Below, one piece after another: positions 1 through 5,755 of a DNA stretch of 8,404 bases. Source of the stretch: JAQGMJ01 sp036271855 (GTDB lineage: Bacteria; Pseudomonadota; Gammaproteobacteria; Burkholderiales; JAEUOS01); NCBI GenBank assembly GCA_036271855.1, contig DATAZV010000091.1, positions 1 through 8,404 on the forward strand. The letters run 5' to 3'. The translations under genes and the position numbers were made by a program. Numbering within the stretch: the first letter of the stretch is position 1; each line of letters starts with the position of its first letter. Under the pieces are notes generated by a model that ran no database searches, had not been told where the DNA came from, and saw only the letters and a list, made by a program, of their open reading frames with translations.

Positions 1-68
1 ACCTGGTGCGCATTTTGGCCATTCGCCATCATCGCCGCCATCCTGGATTCGGCCTGCGAAGGGAATAA
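1..68 (+). CDS. 3' end of a possible RelE/ParE-family toxin gene (partial)
   Basis: Only the last 21 codons are present, read in the phase that begins at base 3 and ending in TAA at 66-68. The visible tail reads VRILAIRHHRRHPGF and then a short basic end. A VxVLAxRHxR-type strand near the C terminus is typical of RelE/ParE-type toxins, which are mRNA interferases or gyrase poisons normally encoded just downstream of an antitoxin gene. The antitoxin, if there is one, lies outside the window to the left. A hairpin with a T-rich tail begins at the stop codon, which supports a real gene end on this strand. The evidence is one short motif plus the terminator, so the family call is tentative. The alternative is chance open frame. 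Confidence 0.4.
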   Translation, partial: LVRILAIRHHRRHPGFGLRRE

Positions 69-104
69 GGCCGGCCGGAATTTTTATTCGGCCGGGCCTC
101 TTTT
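68..104. terminator. Bidirectional terminator between convergent genes
   Basis: AGGCC at 68-72 pairs with GGCCT at 95-99. The stem continues through GGCCG (73-77) against CGGCC (89-93) and AAT against ATT, with single-base bulges at 78 and 94 and a TTTT loop at 82-85. On the plus strand the stem is followed by TCTTTTAT; on the minus strand it is followed by TTATT. It sits between the plus-strand stop at 66-68 and the minus-strand stop at 106-108, so one hairpin can serve both converging transcripts. Confidence 0.65.
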
Positions 105-105
105 A

Positions 106-417
106 TCAAATCGCCACCAGAAAAAGAATGCCGAATAGCAAAACCCAGATGGCGGCCATCAGCCAGAAGAAAACCAATTTGGCTGTTTTCAATACGGCCG
201 GCGCATCCGGTCCGAACCAGGACAAGTGCACCAGCGGCATCAAGGTGATAACCGCGCCGAAAGGCGGCAGCAGCATGATGAAGAATTCGGTTTTCGTCGG
301 GTAGTAGGTGCCGCGCGACTTGACGAAGAAAATCTCGCCGATGAACAGCACGGCGCAAAACACCAGGGCGGCGATCAGGTACGGTCTGGCGCGGCGGAGA
401 TGGCTGTGAATGTTCAC
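106..417 (-). CDS. Small three-helix inner-membrane protein, unknown function
   Basis: A 103-residue protein that I do not recognise as a named family. Three hydrophobic segments are visible at about residues 13-33 (PYLIAALVFCAVLFIGEIFF), 44-66 (FFIMLLPPFGAVITLMPLVH) and 80-102 (VFFWLMAAIWVLLFGILFLV), separated by short loops; a basic N terminus (HLRRARP) precedes the first. This predicts an integral inner-membrane protein with almost no soluble part. I chose the GTG at 417 because the protein becomes coherent there and no in-frame ATG lies close upstream; the longer open frame would add an arginine-rich stretch running through the terminator of the neighbouring gene. No good Shine-Dalgarno sequence is visible, so the start is uncertain by a few codons. 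It lies between two terminators and is probably transcribed alone. No catalytic or ligand-binding motif is evident. Confidence 0.75.
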   Translation of the reverse strand: MNIHSHLRRARPYLIAALVFCAVLFIGEIFFVKSRGTYYPTKTEFFIMLLPPFGAVITLMPLVHLSWFGPDAPAVLKTAKLVFFWLMAAIWVLLFGILFLVAI

Positions 418-488
418 TGTTCGACTGGAAGGGGAGTGGAGAGGCTTCAGGCGCTGGGCCCGATTGTGGCGCCTATTTGCCCGGGGCG

Positions 489-515
489 AAAAAAAGCGCG
501 CCCCGCGGGGCGCGC
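489..515 (-). terminator. Rho-independent terminator of the AraC-family gene
   Basis: A perfect inverted repeat at 496-515, GCGCGCCC with a CGCG loop and GGGCGCGC, is followed on the minus strand by seven T residues (plus-strand A tract at 489-495). It starts 24 bases after the stop codon of the AraC-family gene. The rest of 418-538 holds no gene; it is the leader of the small membrane protein gene, in which I see no convincing promoter. Confidence 0.9.
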
Positions 516-538
516 CATGTTCTTTTGAGCAGCAGCGC

Positions 539-1543
539 TTATTGTTGCAAGGCCGTCGGCGTTTGCGCCTGCACGCGTGACGACAGGGGTGAAGAAATGG
601 GTAAAGAAGCGGGCGTGCCCAGCGTCTTGCGCAGTTGCGAGATGTCGCGCAGCGGCGGGGCGCCGTAGAGGCGACTGTATTCGCGGCTGAATTGCGAGGG
701 GCTTTCATAGCCGACGCGGTGGCCGGCGGAGGCGGCGTCCTGCATTTCGGTGAGCATCAGGCGCCGCGCTTCCTGCAGGCGCAGCATCTTTTGGTACTGC
801 AGCGGGCTCATCGCGGTGACGGCCTTGAAGTGGTGGTGCAGCGAGCTCTCGCTCATGTGCACGGTGCGGGCCAGGTCTTCGATGCGCAGGGACTGGGTGT
901 AGTGGTGCTTCAGCCAGTCGATGGCGCGCACGATCTGCCCGGTCTGGCTCTCGGCCACGGCGAGGTTGCGCAGGCGCTGGCCGCATTCGCCGGTGAGCAG
1001 GCGGTAGAGCAGCTCGCGCTCGATCATCGGCGCCAGCACGGGAATGTCCTGCGGGCTGTCGAGCAGGCGCGCCAGGCGCAGCACGGGGTCGAGCAGTTCC
1101 ACCGTCAGCTCGCCCACGGCCATGGCGCGGCCGGAGGCGGAAGGCGGGCGCGAGAGCTTCATTTCGCTCATCAGCTCGCTGATGCGCCGCGGCTCGAGGT
1201 CGAACATGATGCAGAGGTAGGGCTCTTCTTCAGAGGCGCGGGTCACGTTGCCGATCACCGGCAGGTCGAGCGAGCTGACCAGGTAGCGGCTCTGGTCGTA
1301 GACGAAGCTGTCTTCGCCCAGGGTGACGTGCTTTTCGCCCTGGCTGATCAGCGCCATCGCCGGCTTGTAGACGCCGCAGTTGCCGCTGCTGGTCTGCGTG
1401 CCGCGGATCAGGGTCAGGCCGGGAATCGCGGTTTTGTGGAAGCCGTTGCTGCCGGAGTATCGTTCAATGATGGCCGAAAGCTCGCGCTGGTACCACGCGA
1501 CGGAGGGACGGCCGGAGGTAGGCGGTATGTCGGTGAGGAGCAT
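539..1543 (-). CDS. AraC-family transcriptional regulator with AraC_N domain
   Basis: A 334-residue cytoplasmic DNA-binding protein. Residues about 25-170 form the AraC_N-type cupin-like sensor domain (AIPGLTLIRG, then YKPAMALISQGEKHVTLG and YLVSSLDLPVIGNV), the type found in E. coli YqhC and many proteobacterial regulators of reductase genes. Residues about 203-300 are the double helix-turn-helix: IEDLARTVHMSESSLHHHFK (221-240) and the signature block RVGYESPSQFSREYSRLYG (276-294). A tail of about 35 residues rich in Ser, Thr and Gln follows. The ATG at 1543 is preferred because it fits family length; an upstream TTG at 1645 would add 34 unrelated residues and overlaps the preceding gene's terminator. 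No strong Shine-Dalgarno is seen. These regulators often control an adjacent oxidoreductase, but here the neighbours are a thioredoxin-like gene upstream and a membrane protein downstream, so no target can be named. The inducer is unknown. Confidence 0.95.
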   Translation of the reverse strand: MLLTDIPPTSGRPSVAWYQRELSAIIERYSGSNGFHKTAIPGLTLIRGTQTSSGNCGVYKPAMALISQGEKHVTLGEDSFVYDQSRYLVSSLDLPVIGNVTRASEEEPYLCIMFDLEPRRISELMSEMKLSRPPSASGRAMAVGELTVELLDPVLRLARLLDSPQDIPVLAPMIERELLYRLLTGECGQRLRNLAVAESQTGQIVRAIDWLKHHYTQSLRIEDLARTVHMSESSLHHHFKAVTAMSPLQYQKMLRLQEARRLMLTEMQDAASAGHRVGYESPSQFSREYSRLYGAPPLRDISQLRKTLGTPASLPISSPLSSRVQAQTPTALQQ

Positions 1544-1643
1544 GGCGCTGGGCGAGGAAGATGCGCAAAAGAGGTGAGCGCACAGCTTACCTAATCCCTT
1601 ACCCGTTTTGCATACGTAGTAGCCCGGATTTGCAGTTTCAGGC

Positions 1644-1673
1644 AATAAACTCGCGGGATTGTGCAGCCGCGAG
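1644..1673 (-). terminator. Probable terminator of the thioredoxin-like gene
   Basis: CTCGCGG at 1650-1656 pairs perfectly with CCGCGAG at 1667-1673 around a ten-base loop, and on the minus strand the stem is followed by TTTATT (1649-1644). It begins two bases after the stop codon at 1676-1678. The stem is only seven pairs and the T tract is interrupted by an A, so efficiency may be moderate. It separates the thioredoxin-like gene from the AraC-family gene. Confidence 0.6.
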
Positions 1674-1675
1674 GC

Positions 1676-2020
1676 TCAGGAAGCAGCCTCAATTTGGGCC
1701 AAGGCTTGCCGAACTTGTTCAATATTGTCCGGCCGTACCAGTTTGGCCACCTCGACGCCGTCGCGCATGAACACCAGGGTCGGCCACAGCTTGACCTCGA
1801 AGGAGCGGCCCAGCGGAAAGCCGGAGCCGTCTTCCACCCTGATCAGGCGCGGCGCTTCGTGGCCACCGGGGTTGCCAGCGAAGGCCTGCTCGAGCATCGG
1901 CTGCGCCCGGCGGCACCAGCCGCACCAGTTGGTGCCGAATTCCACCACGGTGGCGCCGGGCAGGGCATCGAGTTCGGCGCGAGTGAGAGTTTCCGGGGCG
2001 AAGGGGTCGGTCGGGCGCAT
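1676..2020 (-). CDS. Thioredoxin-like protein with WCGWC active site
   Basis: A 114-residue single-domain thioredoxin fold. The redox motif Cys33-Gly-Trp-Cys36 follows the strand TVVEFGTNW; Glu27 sits where E. coli thioredoxin has its buried Asp26. The cis-proline loop is WPT (Pro80) followed by the strand LVFMRDG, and the C-terminal helix is NIEQVRQALAQI. There is no signal peptide or membrane anchor, so it should act in the cytoplasm as a thiol-disulfide oxidoreductase. CGWC differs from the CGPC of thioredoxin and the CPHC of DsbA; the residues between the cysteines set redox potential, so the activity cannot be assumed to match thioredoxin. The ATG at 2020 gives family length, and a strong promoter lies almost directly on it (see 2028-2057). 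The gene stands alone, with its own promoter and terminator. Its physiological partner is not shown by the neighbours. Confidence 0.93.
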   Translation of the reverse strand: MRPTDPFAPETLTRAELDALPGATVVEFGTNWCGWCRRAQPMLEQAFAGNPGGHEAPRLIRVEDGSGFPLGRSFEVKLWPTLVFMRDGVEVAKLVRPDNIEQVRQALAQIEAAS

Positions 2021-2027
2021 GGTCTGA

Positions 2028-2057
2028 ATTATATGGAGCCCGGCCGCCGGCCTTCAA
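2028..2057 (-). promoter_or_regulatory. Sigma70-type promoter of the thioredoxin-like gene, nearly leaderless
   Basis: On the minus strand TTGAAG (2057-2052) is followed after 18 bases by a perfect TATAAT (2033-2028). The -10 element ends seven bases before the ATG at 2020-2018, so transcription should begin at about 2023-2020 and the mRNA would have a leader of zero to three bases. No Shine-Dalgarno can fit in such a leader. The match to consensus is good, but the start point is predicted, not measured. Confidence 0.65.
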
Positions 2058-2136
2058 TCGCGTGTTACATGGTGGGCAAATAAGCTTCCAGCCGGTTGAG
2101 GACCGGGCGCCCGGCCGAACGCCGCCGGAACATGCT

Positions 2137-3366
2137 CTACGGCGTCAGTTCCTGGCGCTCCAGGTCCTGCAGGCCGGCGCGACGCACGCCGAACAAGAGG
2201 TCCTCCTGCTTGGCGGCTTTCTTGTCCGGCAGCAGCGCCGGGTGGTGGCGCTTGATCCACGACTTGAAGTTGCTGCCCCAAACTTCGAATTCCAGCTTCT
2301 TCGCCGCCTCGGCCGCCTTCAGCAAGCGCACCCAGGCCCAGGCGCTGGGCGCTTCGCCGACGCGGGGCAGCAGCGTGTCGATGATTTTTTCGTACTCGCC
2401 GCTCATCAGGCAAAGGTCGAAATAGCCGGCCAGGTCGGCGTCGGCCAGGTCGCCGGTGCGCAGCACCTCTGCCTCGAAGGTCGAGCTGCTGTCCTGCAAA
2501 AAGCGCTGCTGCTCGGAACTGCTCATCGCGGTGTCGCCGAAGCTGGTTTCGGCGGGCTTCTCGGCGGCGGGCGCCTTGGCCGGGACGGCGGGCGCTGGTT
2601 TGGCGGACGGGCGCGCAGTGGTGGCCGGCTTTTCCCAGGGTATGGCCGCCGCCCTGGCGTCCGGCTTGGCCGGCGGCGCGCTCGCGGGTTTGCCCGGCGC
2701 TGCGCTGACCGGTTTGTCCAGGGGTGCGCTCGCGCGCTTGTCCTGCGGCTTGCCGACAGGGGCGCCTTCCGGCTTGACGGCAGGTTTGCCCGGTTCCGTC
2801 GCGCCTGCGGGTTTGGTTTGCGACTTGGCGCCGGGCCGGGTTGCGGGGCCTCCCGAGCGGGGCACGGCCGGCTTTGCCTTGATGGCCGGCGCAGTGGAAG
2901 TCGCCGGCGGCTGCTGCTTTTCCAACGCCTCGCCGAGGCGCTTGGCGGCGGTGTTCATCTCGCGGGTATTGAGCTCGCCGGGGATGGCTTCGTGGCCGCC
3001 CATCAGCACCGAGGTGGGGGTCGGGTCGACGCGGATCGACGCCGCCAGGCCGGGCACCGCATCCATCAGCTCGCGCAGCGGGCTTTGTTGCGGCACGCGC
3101 CGCTCCACCGACACCAGCTCGCGCACCAGCGCCGGCATGGCGTCGTGCGGAATGCGGATGCGGTGCTCGTTGCGCGTGACGATGGTTTCCAGCTTGTGCA
3201 GGCGCGGCAGGAAGCGGCGCGAGCCGGGGGTGCGCAGGATCGCCCGCAGGTCGAGCAGGTATTCCTTCTTGCGCTCCAGGTCGAAGTTGAAAATGTACTC
3301 GGGCGCCTGCGTCTCCTGCGGTTTGGCAGGATCGCCGGCGAGTATCTTTTTGAACGGATTAAGCAT
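2137..3366 (-). CDS. Uncharacterised protein with KP-rich linker and FimV/TPR-like C-terminal domain
   Basis: A 409-residue protein with three regions. Residues 1-150 are mainly charged and helical (PEYIFNFDLERKKEYLLDLR, then LPRLHKLETIVTRNEHRIRI) with no signal peptide. Residues about 152-272 are low-complexity Pro/Ala/Lys with some ten spaced Lys-Pro dipeptides (GKP, DKP, AKP, EKP), a likely disordered linker. Residues about 280-380 are helical again, including YFDLCLMSGEYEKIIDTLLP and AWVRLLKAAEAAKKLEFEVW; this resembles the TPR-like C-terminal helices of FimV-type proteins of Betaproteobacteria, an impression and not a firm assignment. A charged tail follows. FimV proteins work in polar localisation and type IV pilus assembly, but this one lacks the LysM domain and transmembrane segment expected of FimV, so that role is not claimed. 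The ATG at 3366 is the first in frame; no clear Shine-Dalgarno precedes it. Downstream, a GC-rich palindrome without a T tract lies at 2103-2114. Confidence 0.85.
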   Translation of the reverse strand: MLNPFKKILAGDPAKPQETQAPEYIFNFDLERKKEYLLDLRAILRTPGSRRFLPRLHKLETIVTRNEHRIRIPHDAMPALVRELVSVERRVPQQSPLRELMDAVPGLAASIRVDPTPTSVLMGGHEAIPGELNTREMNTAAKRLGEALEKQQPPATSTAPAIKAKPAVPRSGGPATRPGAKSQTKPAGATEPGKPAVKPEGAPVGKPQDKRASAPLDKPVSAAPGKPASAPPAKPDARAAAIPWEKPATTARPSAKPAPAVPAKAPAAEKPAETSFGDTAMSSSEQQRFLQDSSSTFEAEVLRTGDLADADLAGYFDLCLMSGEYEKIIDTLLPRVGEAPSAWAWVRLLKAAEAAKKLEFEVWGSNFKSWIKRHHPALLPDKKAAKQEDLLFGVRRAGLQDLERQELTP

Positions 3367-3407
3367 GGATTCTAGGACAGGAATTCAGTGGCAAACAGGC
3401 GCCCATA

Positions 3408-3443
3408 CAGGAGTACATGCAGGAGCACGTGCAGGAACACACA
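3408..3443. repeat. Three tandem copies of a 12-base unit
   Basis: CAGGAGTACATG, CAGGAGCACGTG and CAGGAACACACA lie head to tail; copies 1 and 2 differ at two positions and copy 3 has diverged further. The array sits in the 108-base gap between the oxidoreductase stop (3475) and the start of the 409-residue gene (3366), within its probable leader or promoter region. The unit is a multiple of three and its core CACGTG is palindromic. No function is evident. Confidence 0.6.
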
Positions 3444-3474
3444 CTCGAGAAGCATGCAAAGCGCGCGCCAGGGT

Positions 3475-4464
3475 TCATCCGCCGCCCACCTCCACGATCA
3501 CCTTGCCGATTTCGCCGCCCCTTTCCACCACCAGGTGGGCATCGACGAATTGCGTGTAGGGAAAAGTGCGGGCGATCTGGTGCACCGCGCGGCCCTCGGC
3601 GAGCCAGGCATTGACATCGCGCGCGGCGTCGGCCATCGCCTGCGCCGGCATGTCGTAGACCAGCACCCAGAGCAGGTTCAGGTTCTTCGGCATGATCTGG
3701 TAGAAGGGTATCGCCGGCTGCGGCGCGCTCATCGAGGCGTAAGTGGCAATCGTCCCGCTCAGCTTGATGCATTCCAGCGTCGCCGCCAGGTTGCCGCCGA
3801 AATCGACTTCGACCACGTGGTCGATGCCGGCGCCGTCGGTCAGCGAGAGGGCGCGCTCGCCCACCTTCTCGCTCTTGTAATTGATCACAGCATCGGCACC
3901 GGCGCGCTTCGCCGCCGCCGCCTTGGCCTCCGAGCTGACGGTGGCGATCACCCGCGCGCCGCCCCACTTGGCCAGCTGGATGGCGTAAAAGCCGACCGCG
4001 CCGGCGCCACCGGTCACCAGCACGGTCTTGCCCTTGACTGGCCCCAGGCCGAACACCGCGCGATGCGCCGTCATCGCCGGCACGCCGAGCCCGGCGCCGA
4101 CCGACAAGGGCGTATTCGCCGGCAGGGGGTAGGCACGATCAGACAGGGTGACGGCGTATTGCGCGGCGGTGCCGTAGGGCCGCTTCCACGCCGTGCTATG
4201 CAGCCAGACGCGCTCGCCGATGCGCTTTGGATCCACCCCGGCGCCGACCTGGTCGATCACCCCCGAGCCATCCATATCGGGAATCACGCGCGGAAACGGA
4301 ATCGGCCCGCTGAAGCCGCCGCGGCGCTTCACATCCGATGGGTTGACCCCGGAATAGGCAATTTTTACCCGCACCTCGCCCGCGCCCGCCTGCGGGTCCG
4401 GCATCTCGCCGTGGACCAATACCTCGCGCGCCGCCCCGGTGCGCTCGAACCAGACTGCCTGCAT
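3475..4464 (-). CDS. NADPH:quinone reductase-like zinc-independent MDR oxidoreductase
   Basis: A 329-residue soluble enzyme of the medium-chain dehydrogenase/reductase superfamily, quinone oxidoreductase (zeta-crystallin-like) branch. The GroES-like catalytic domain spans about residues 1-125, with the typical GVNPSD (39-44) and PDMDGSG (62-68). The Rossmann domain carries the nucleotide loop TGGAGAVG (151-158) followed by AIQLAK, then VIATVSS, compatible with NADPH preference. Only one cysteine (Cys232) is present and the zinc-ligand clusters of alcohol dehydrogenases are missing, so no catalytic or structural zinc is expected. Family members reduce quinones or the double bond of alpha,beta-unsaturated carbonyls using NADPH; the substrate here is unknown. 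The ATG at 4464 is preferred over a TTG at 4509 because a GAGGGG Shine-Dalgarno (4479-4474) sits nine bases upstream and the protein begins MQAVWFE, a normal start for the family. It appears to be transcribed alone from a promoter near 4540. Confidence 0.95.
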   Translation of the reverse strand: MQAVWFERTGAAREVLVHGEMPDPQAGAGEVRVKIAYSGVNPSDVKRRGGFSGPIPFPRVIPDMDGSGVIDQVGAGVDPKRIGERVWLHSTAWKRPYGTAAQYAVTLSDRAYPLPANTPLSVGAGLGVPAMTAHRAVFGLGPVKGKTVLVTGGAGAVGFYAIQLAKWGGARVIATVSSEAKAAAAKRAGADAVINYKSEKVGERALSLTDGAGIDHVVEVDFGGNLAATLECIKLSGTIATYASMSAPQPAIPFYQIMPKNLNLLWVLVYDMPAQAMADAARDVNAWLAEGRAVHQIARTFPYTQFVDAHLVVERGGEIGKVIVEVGGG

Positions 4465-4486
4465 GACCGTCTTCCCCTCGTCGGTC

Positions 4487-4505
4487 GCCGCGGCATCGCC
4501 GCGGC
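4487..4505 (-). other. Very stable GC-only hairpin in the oxidoreductase leader
   Basis: GCCGCGGC (4487-4494), a three-base loop and a second GCCGCGGC (4498-4505) form a perfect eight-pair all-GC stem. It lies in the predicted 5' leader, seven bases upstream of the GAGGGG ribosome binding site. No T tract follows, so it is not a terminator. It could modulate translation or mRNA stability, but each half is also self-complementary and high GC content makes such structures more likely by chance. Confidence 0.45.
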
Positions 4506-4535
4506 CCAAACCCCGAACCCATCTCTCCGCGGGAA

Positions 4536-4541
4536 ATTATA
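4536..4541 (-). promoter_or_regulatory. -10 element of the oxidoreductase gene
   Basis: A perfect TATAAT is read on the minus strand at 4541-4536, an AT-rich island in very GC-rich sequence. Transcription would start near 4529, giving a leader of about 65 bases that contains the hairpin at 4487-4505. The only -35-like sequence is TTCACC (4567-4562) at a long spacing of 20 bases, so the promoter may need an activator or be weak. Confidence 0.4.
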
Positions 4542-4602
4542 GGGCACCGGGCGCGCTCCGGGGTGAATCGGCCGCATGCGCCAGGGCGGGTTTTACTTCG
4601 GG

Positions 4603-5544
4603 CTACTTCAGCATCGACACGTCGATGGTCTGCTGGCGCCTGACTTCATCGCGCTTCATCTCGAGATAGTCGGCGCGCTCCACCTCGTGCAACTGGCGCG
4701 GATAACGCTCGGTGGCGTCGTACCAGGCGGCGATGCGCCGGTCCACCTGGTCGGCGGCGGGCGCCTTCAGGCTGGCGAGATAAGCCTCGATCGCCAGGTA
4801 ATAGCGCATGGTGTTGCGCTCGACCACGCCGCGCGTGCCGCCGACGAATTCGCCCTTCTCGCCGTCGCCCGGTTGCTGCGTAAAGCCGACCTTGCCGCGC
4901 CCGACGGTGGCCAGGTAGGTGCGCATCGCCAGGCGGCCCATGGTGCCGACTTCATACGAATAGGTGAGGTGCAAAAAAGTCTTGCCGCCTTCCAGCGGCA
5001 TCGCTTCGAGCACGATGCGATAGTTGCTGGTGCCCATCGGCCCCTTCTCGGCGGCCAGGCTGGCCTGCATGTAATTGGCCGACTGCGCACCGGCATTGAA
5101 GACGAAGTCCAGGCGCGAGGCCTTCTCCGGCGCTTCGGGCGTCTTGCTGCCCACGCCCATAGCCAGCGCATTGCCCGAAGGCGCGGCGCGGCAATACTTG
5201 GTGTTCAGGTGCAGGATCACCACGTCGCACCAGTTGTCCGCATGCCTGAGGCTGGCGGCCACGGTGGCGTAGGGATAGTTCATCCGCGCGTAGATGTCGC
5301 CGGCGACGCGGCTGCTGGTCTCGGTGGACTCCAGGTGCAGGGGCTCGTGAAACACGTCGCCGCCCAGCTTGGCGCTCATCCCGGCATAGGCGGCGCGCAG
5401 CCTGGCGGGATCGGGCGCGGCCTGCGCCAGCGCCAGCGAACAGGCGGCGCTGCACAGCGCGCCGAAAACGCAGGCCGGCAGCCAGCCCCCGCGTACCCAC
5501 GGGTCGCGCCGGCCCTGCAATTGAACCCGCTCGTTTGTTGCCAT
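4603..5544 (-). CDS. Exported protein of unknown function
   Basis: A 313-residue protein that I do not recognise. The N terminus has a basic region (GRRDPWVR, 11-18), a hydrophobic core (about 21-40) and a likely signal peptidase I site at Ala40-Gln-Ala42, so it should be exported to the periplasm or beyond. No proper lipobox or later membrane segment is seen. The mature part holds exactly two cysteines, Cys106 and Cys118, in DNWCDVVILHLNTKYC; after export these would most simply form a disulfide. The middle contains strand-like stretches (YRIVLEAMPLEGGKTFLHLT, 175-194) leading to a helix with GRLAMRTYLATVGRGKVGFT, a pattern reminiscent of a START/SRPBCC-like fold, offered only as a guess. 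The C terminus is helical and highly charged. The ATG at 5544 gives the cleanest signal peptide; a weak GAGAG lies just upstream, and a longer TTG start at 5622 is unlikely. Confidence 0.85.
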   Translation of the reverse strand: MATNERVQLQGRRDPWVRGGWLPACVFGALCSAACSLALAQAAPDPARLRAAYAGMSAKLGGDVFHEPLHLESTETSSRVAGDIYARMNYPYATVAASLRHADNWCDVVILHLNTKYCRAAPSGNALAMGVGSKTPEAPEKASRLDFVFNAGAQSANYMQASLAAEKGPMGTSNYRIVLEAMPLEGGKTFLHLTYSYEVGTMGRLAMRTYLATVGRGKVGFTQQPGDGEKGEFVGGTRGVVERNTMRYYLAIEAYLASLKAPAADQVDRRIAAWYDATERYPRQLHEVERADYLEMKRDEVRRQQTIDVSMLK

Positions 5545-5624
5545 GATTGCGCTCTCGTTATCCAGCCACTGTTGCGGATAATCGCAGTTTGAGGAAGACG
5601 GAACGGCAAGTCTGTCGGTCAACG

Positions 5625-5640
5625 CCGACTCTGGTGTCGG
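5625..5640. other. Small inverted repeat in the intergenic region
   Basis: CCGAC (5625-5629) and GTCGG (5636-5640) flank a six-base loop. It lies about 80 bases upstream of the exported-protein gene at 4603-5544, where an operator or leader hairpin could be placed. The rest of 5545-5711 shows no gene and no convincing promoter. Five pairs is short enough to occur by chance. Confidence 0.25.
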
Positions 5641-5711
5641 ACCCGGCGCAACAGCCCGCTTGATCCCTCTGATAAAGCATGATCCGGACCAAATTGGGCG
5701 CGCCTGTCGAC

Positions 5712-5737
5712 AAAAAAGCCCGCTGGCGCGGGCTTTT
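5712..5737 (-). terminator. Rho-independent terminator of the lactonase gene
   Basis: GCCCGC (5718-5723) and GCGGGC (5728-5733) enclose a four-base loop. A and T tracts extend the stem on either side, so that on the minus strand the GC stem is followed by six T residues. It starts 18 bases after the lactonase stop at 5756. The plus-strand reading also has a four-T tail. Confidence 0.92.
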
Positions 5738-5755
5738 GGCTGCGGGACCCCATGC

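Noticed and set aside
635..1594. 319-codon plus-strand open frame opposite the AraC-family gene
   Set aside because: The product is His/Gln/Ala-rich repeats of antisense codons, with no domain.
1617..1645. TTGCCT ... TACTAC as a promoter for the AraC-family gene
   Set aside because: Both hexamers match consensus poorly, and the first overlaps the T tract of the preceding terminator. A promoter must exist in 1544-1675, but I cannot place it.
2103..2114. CCGGGCGCCCGG palindrome after the KP-linker gene as a terminator
   Set aside because: No T tract follows on either strand, and in such GC-rich DNA short palindromes are common.
3369..3374. TAGAAT -10-like element just upstream of the ATG at 3366
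   Set aside because: It would place the transcription start inside the start codon region, at about 3362, and no -35 element lies at proper spacing.
2062..3375. 437-codon plus-strand open frame opposite the KP-linker gene
   Set aside because: It is rich in Arg, Gly and Gln low-complexity sequence and mirrors the GC-rich codons of the minus-strand gene. The minus-strand protein has recognisable domain organisation.
3388..4542. 384-codon plus-strand open frame opposite the oxidoreductase
   Set aside because: Antisense shadow; the minus strand encodes a complete MDR enzyme with its own ribosome binding site.
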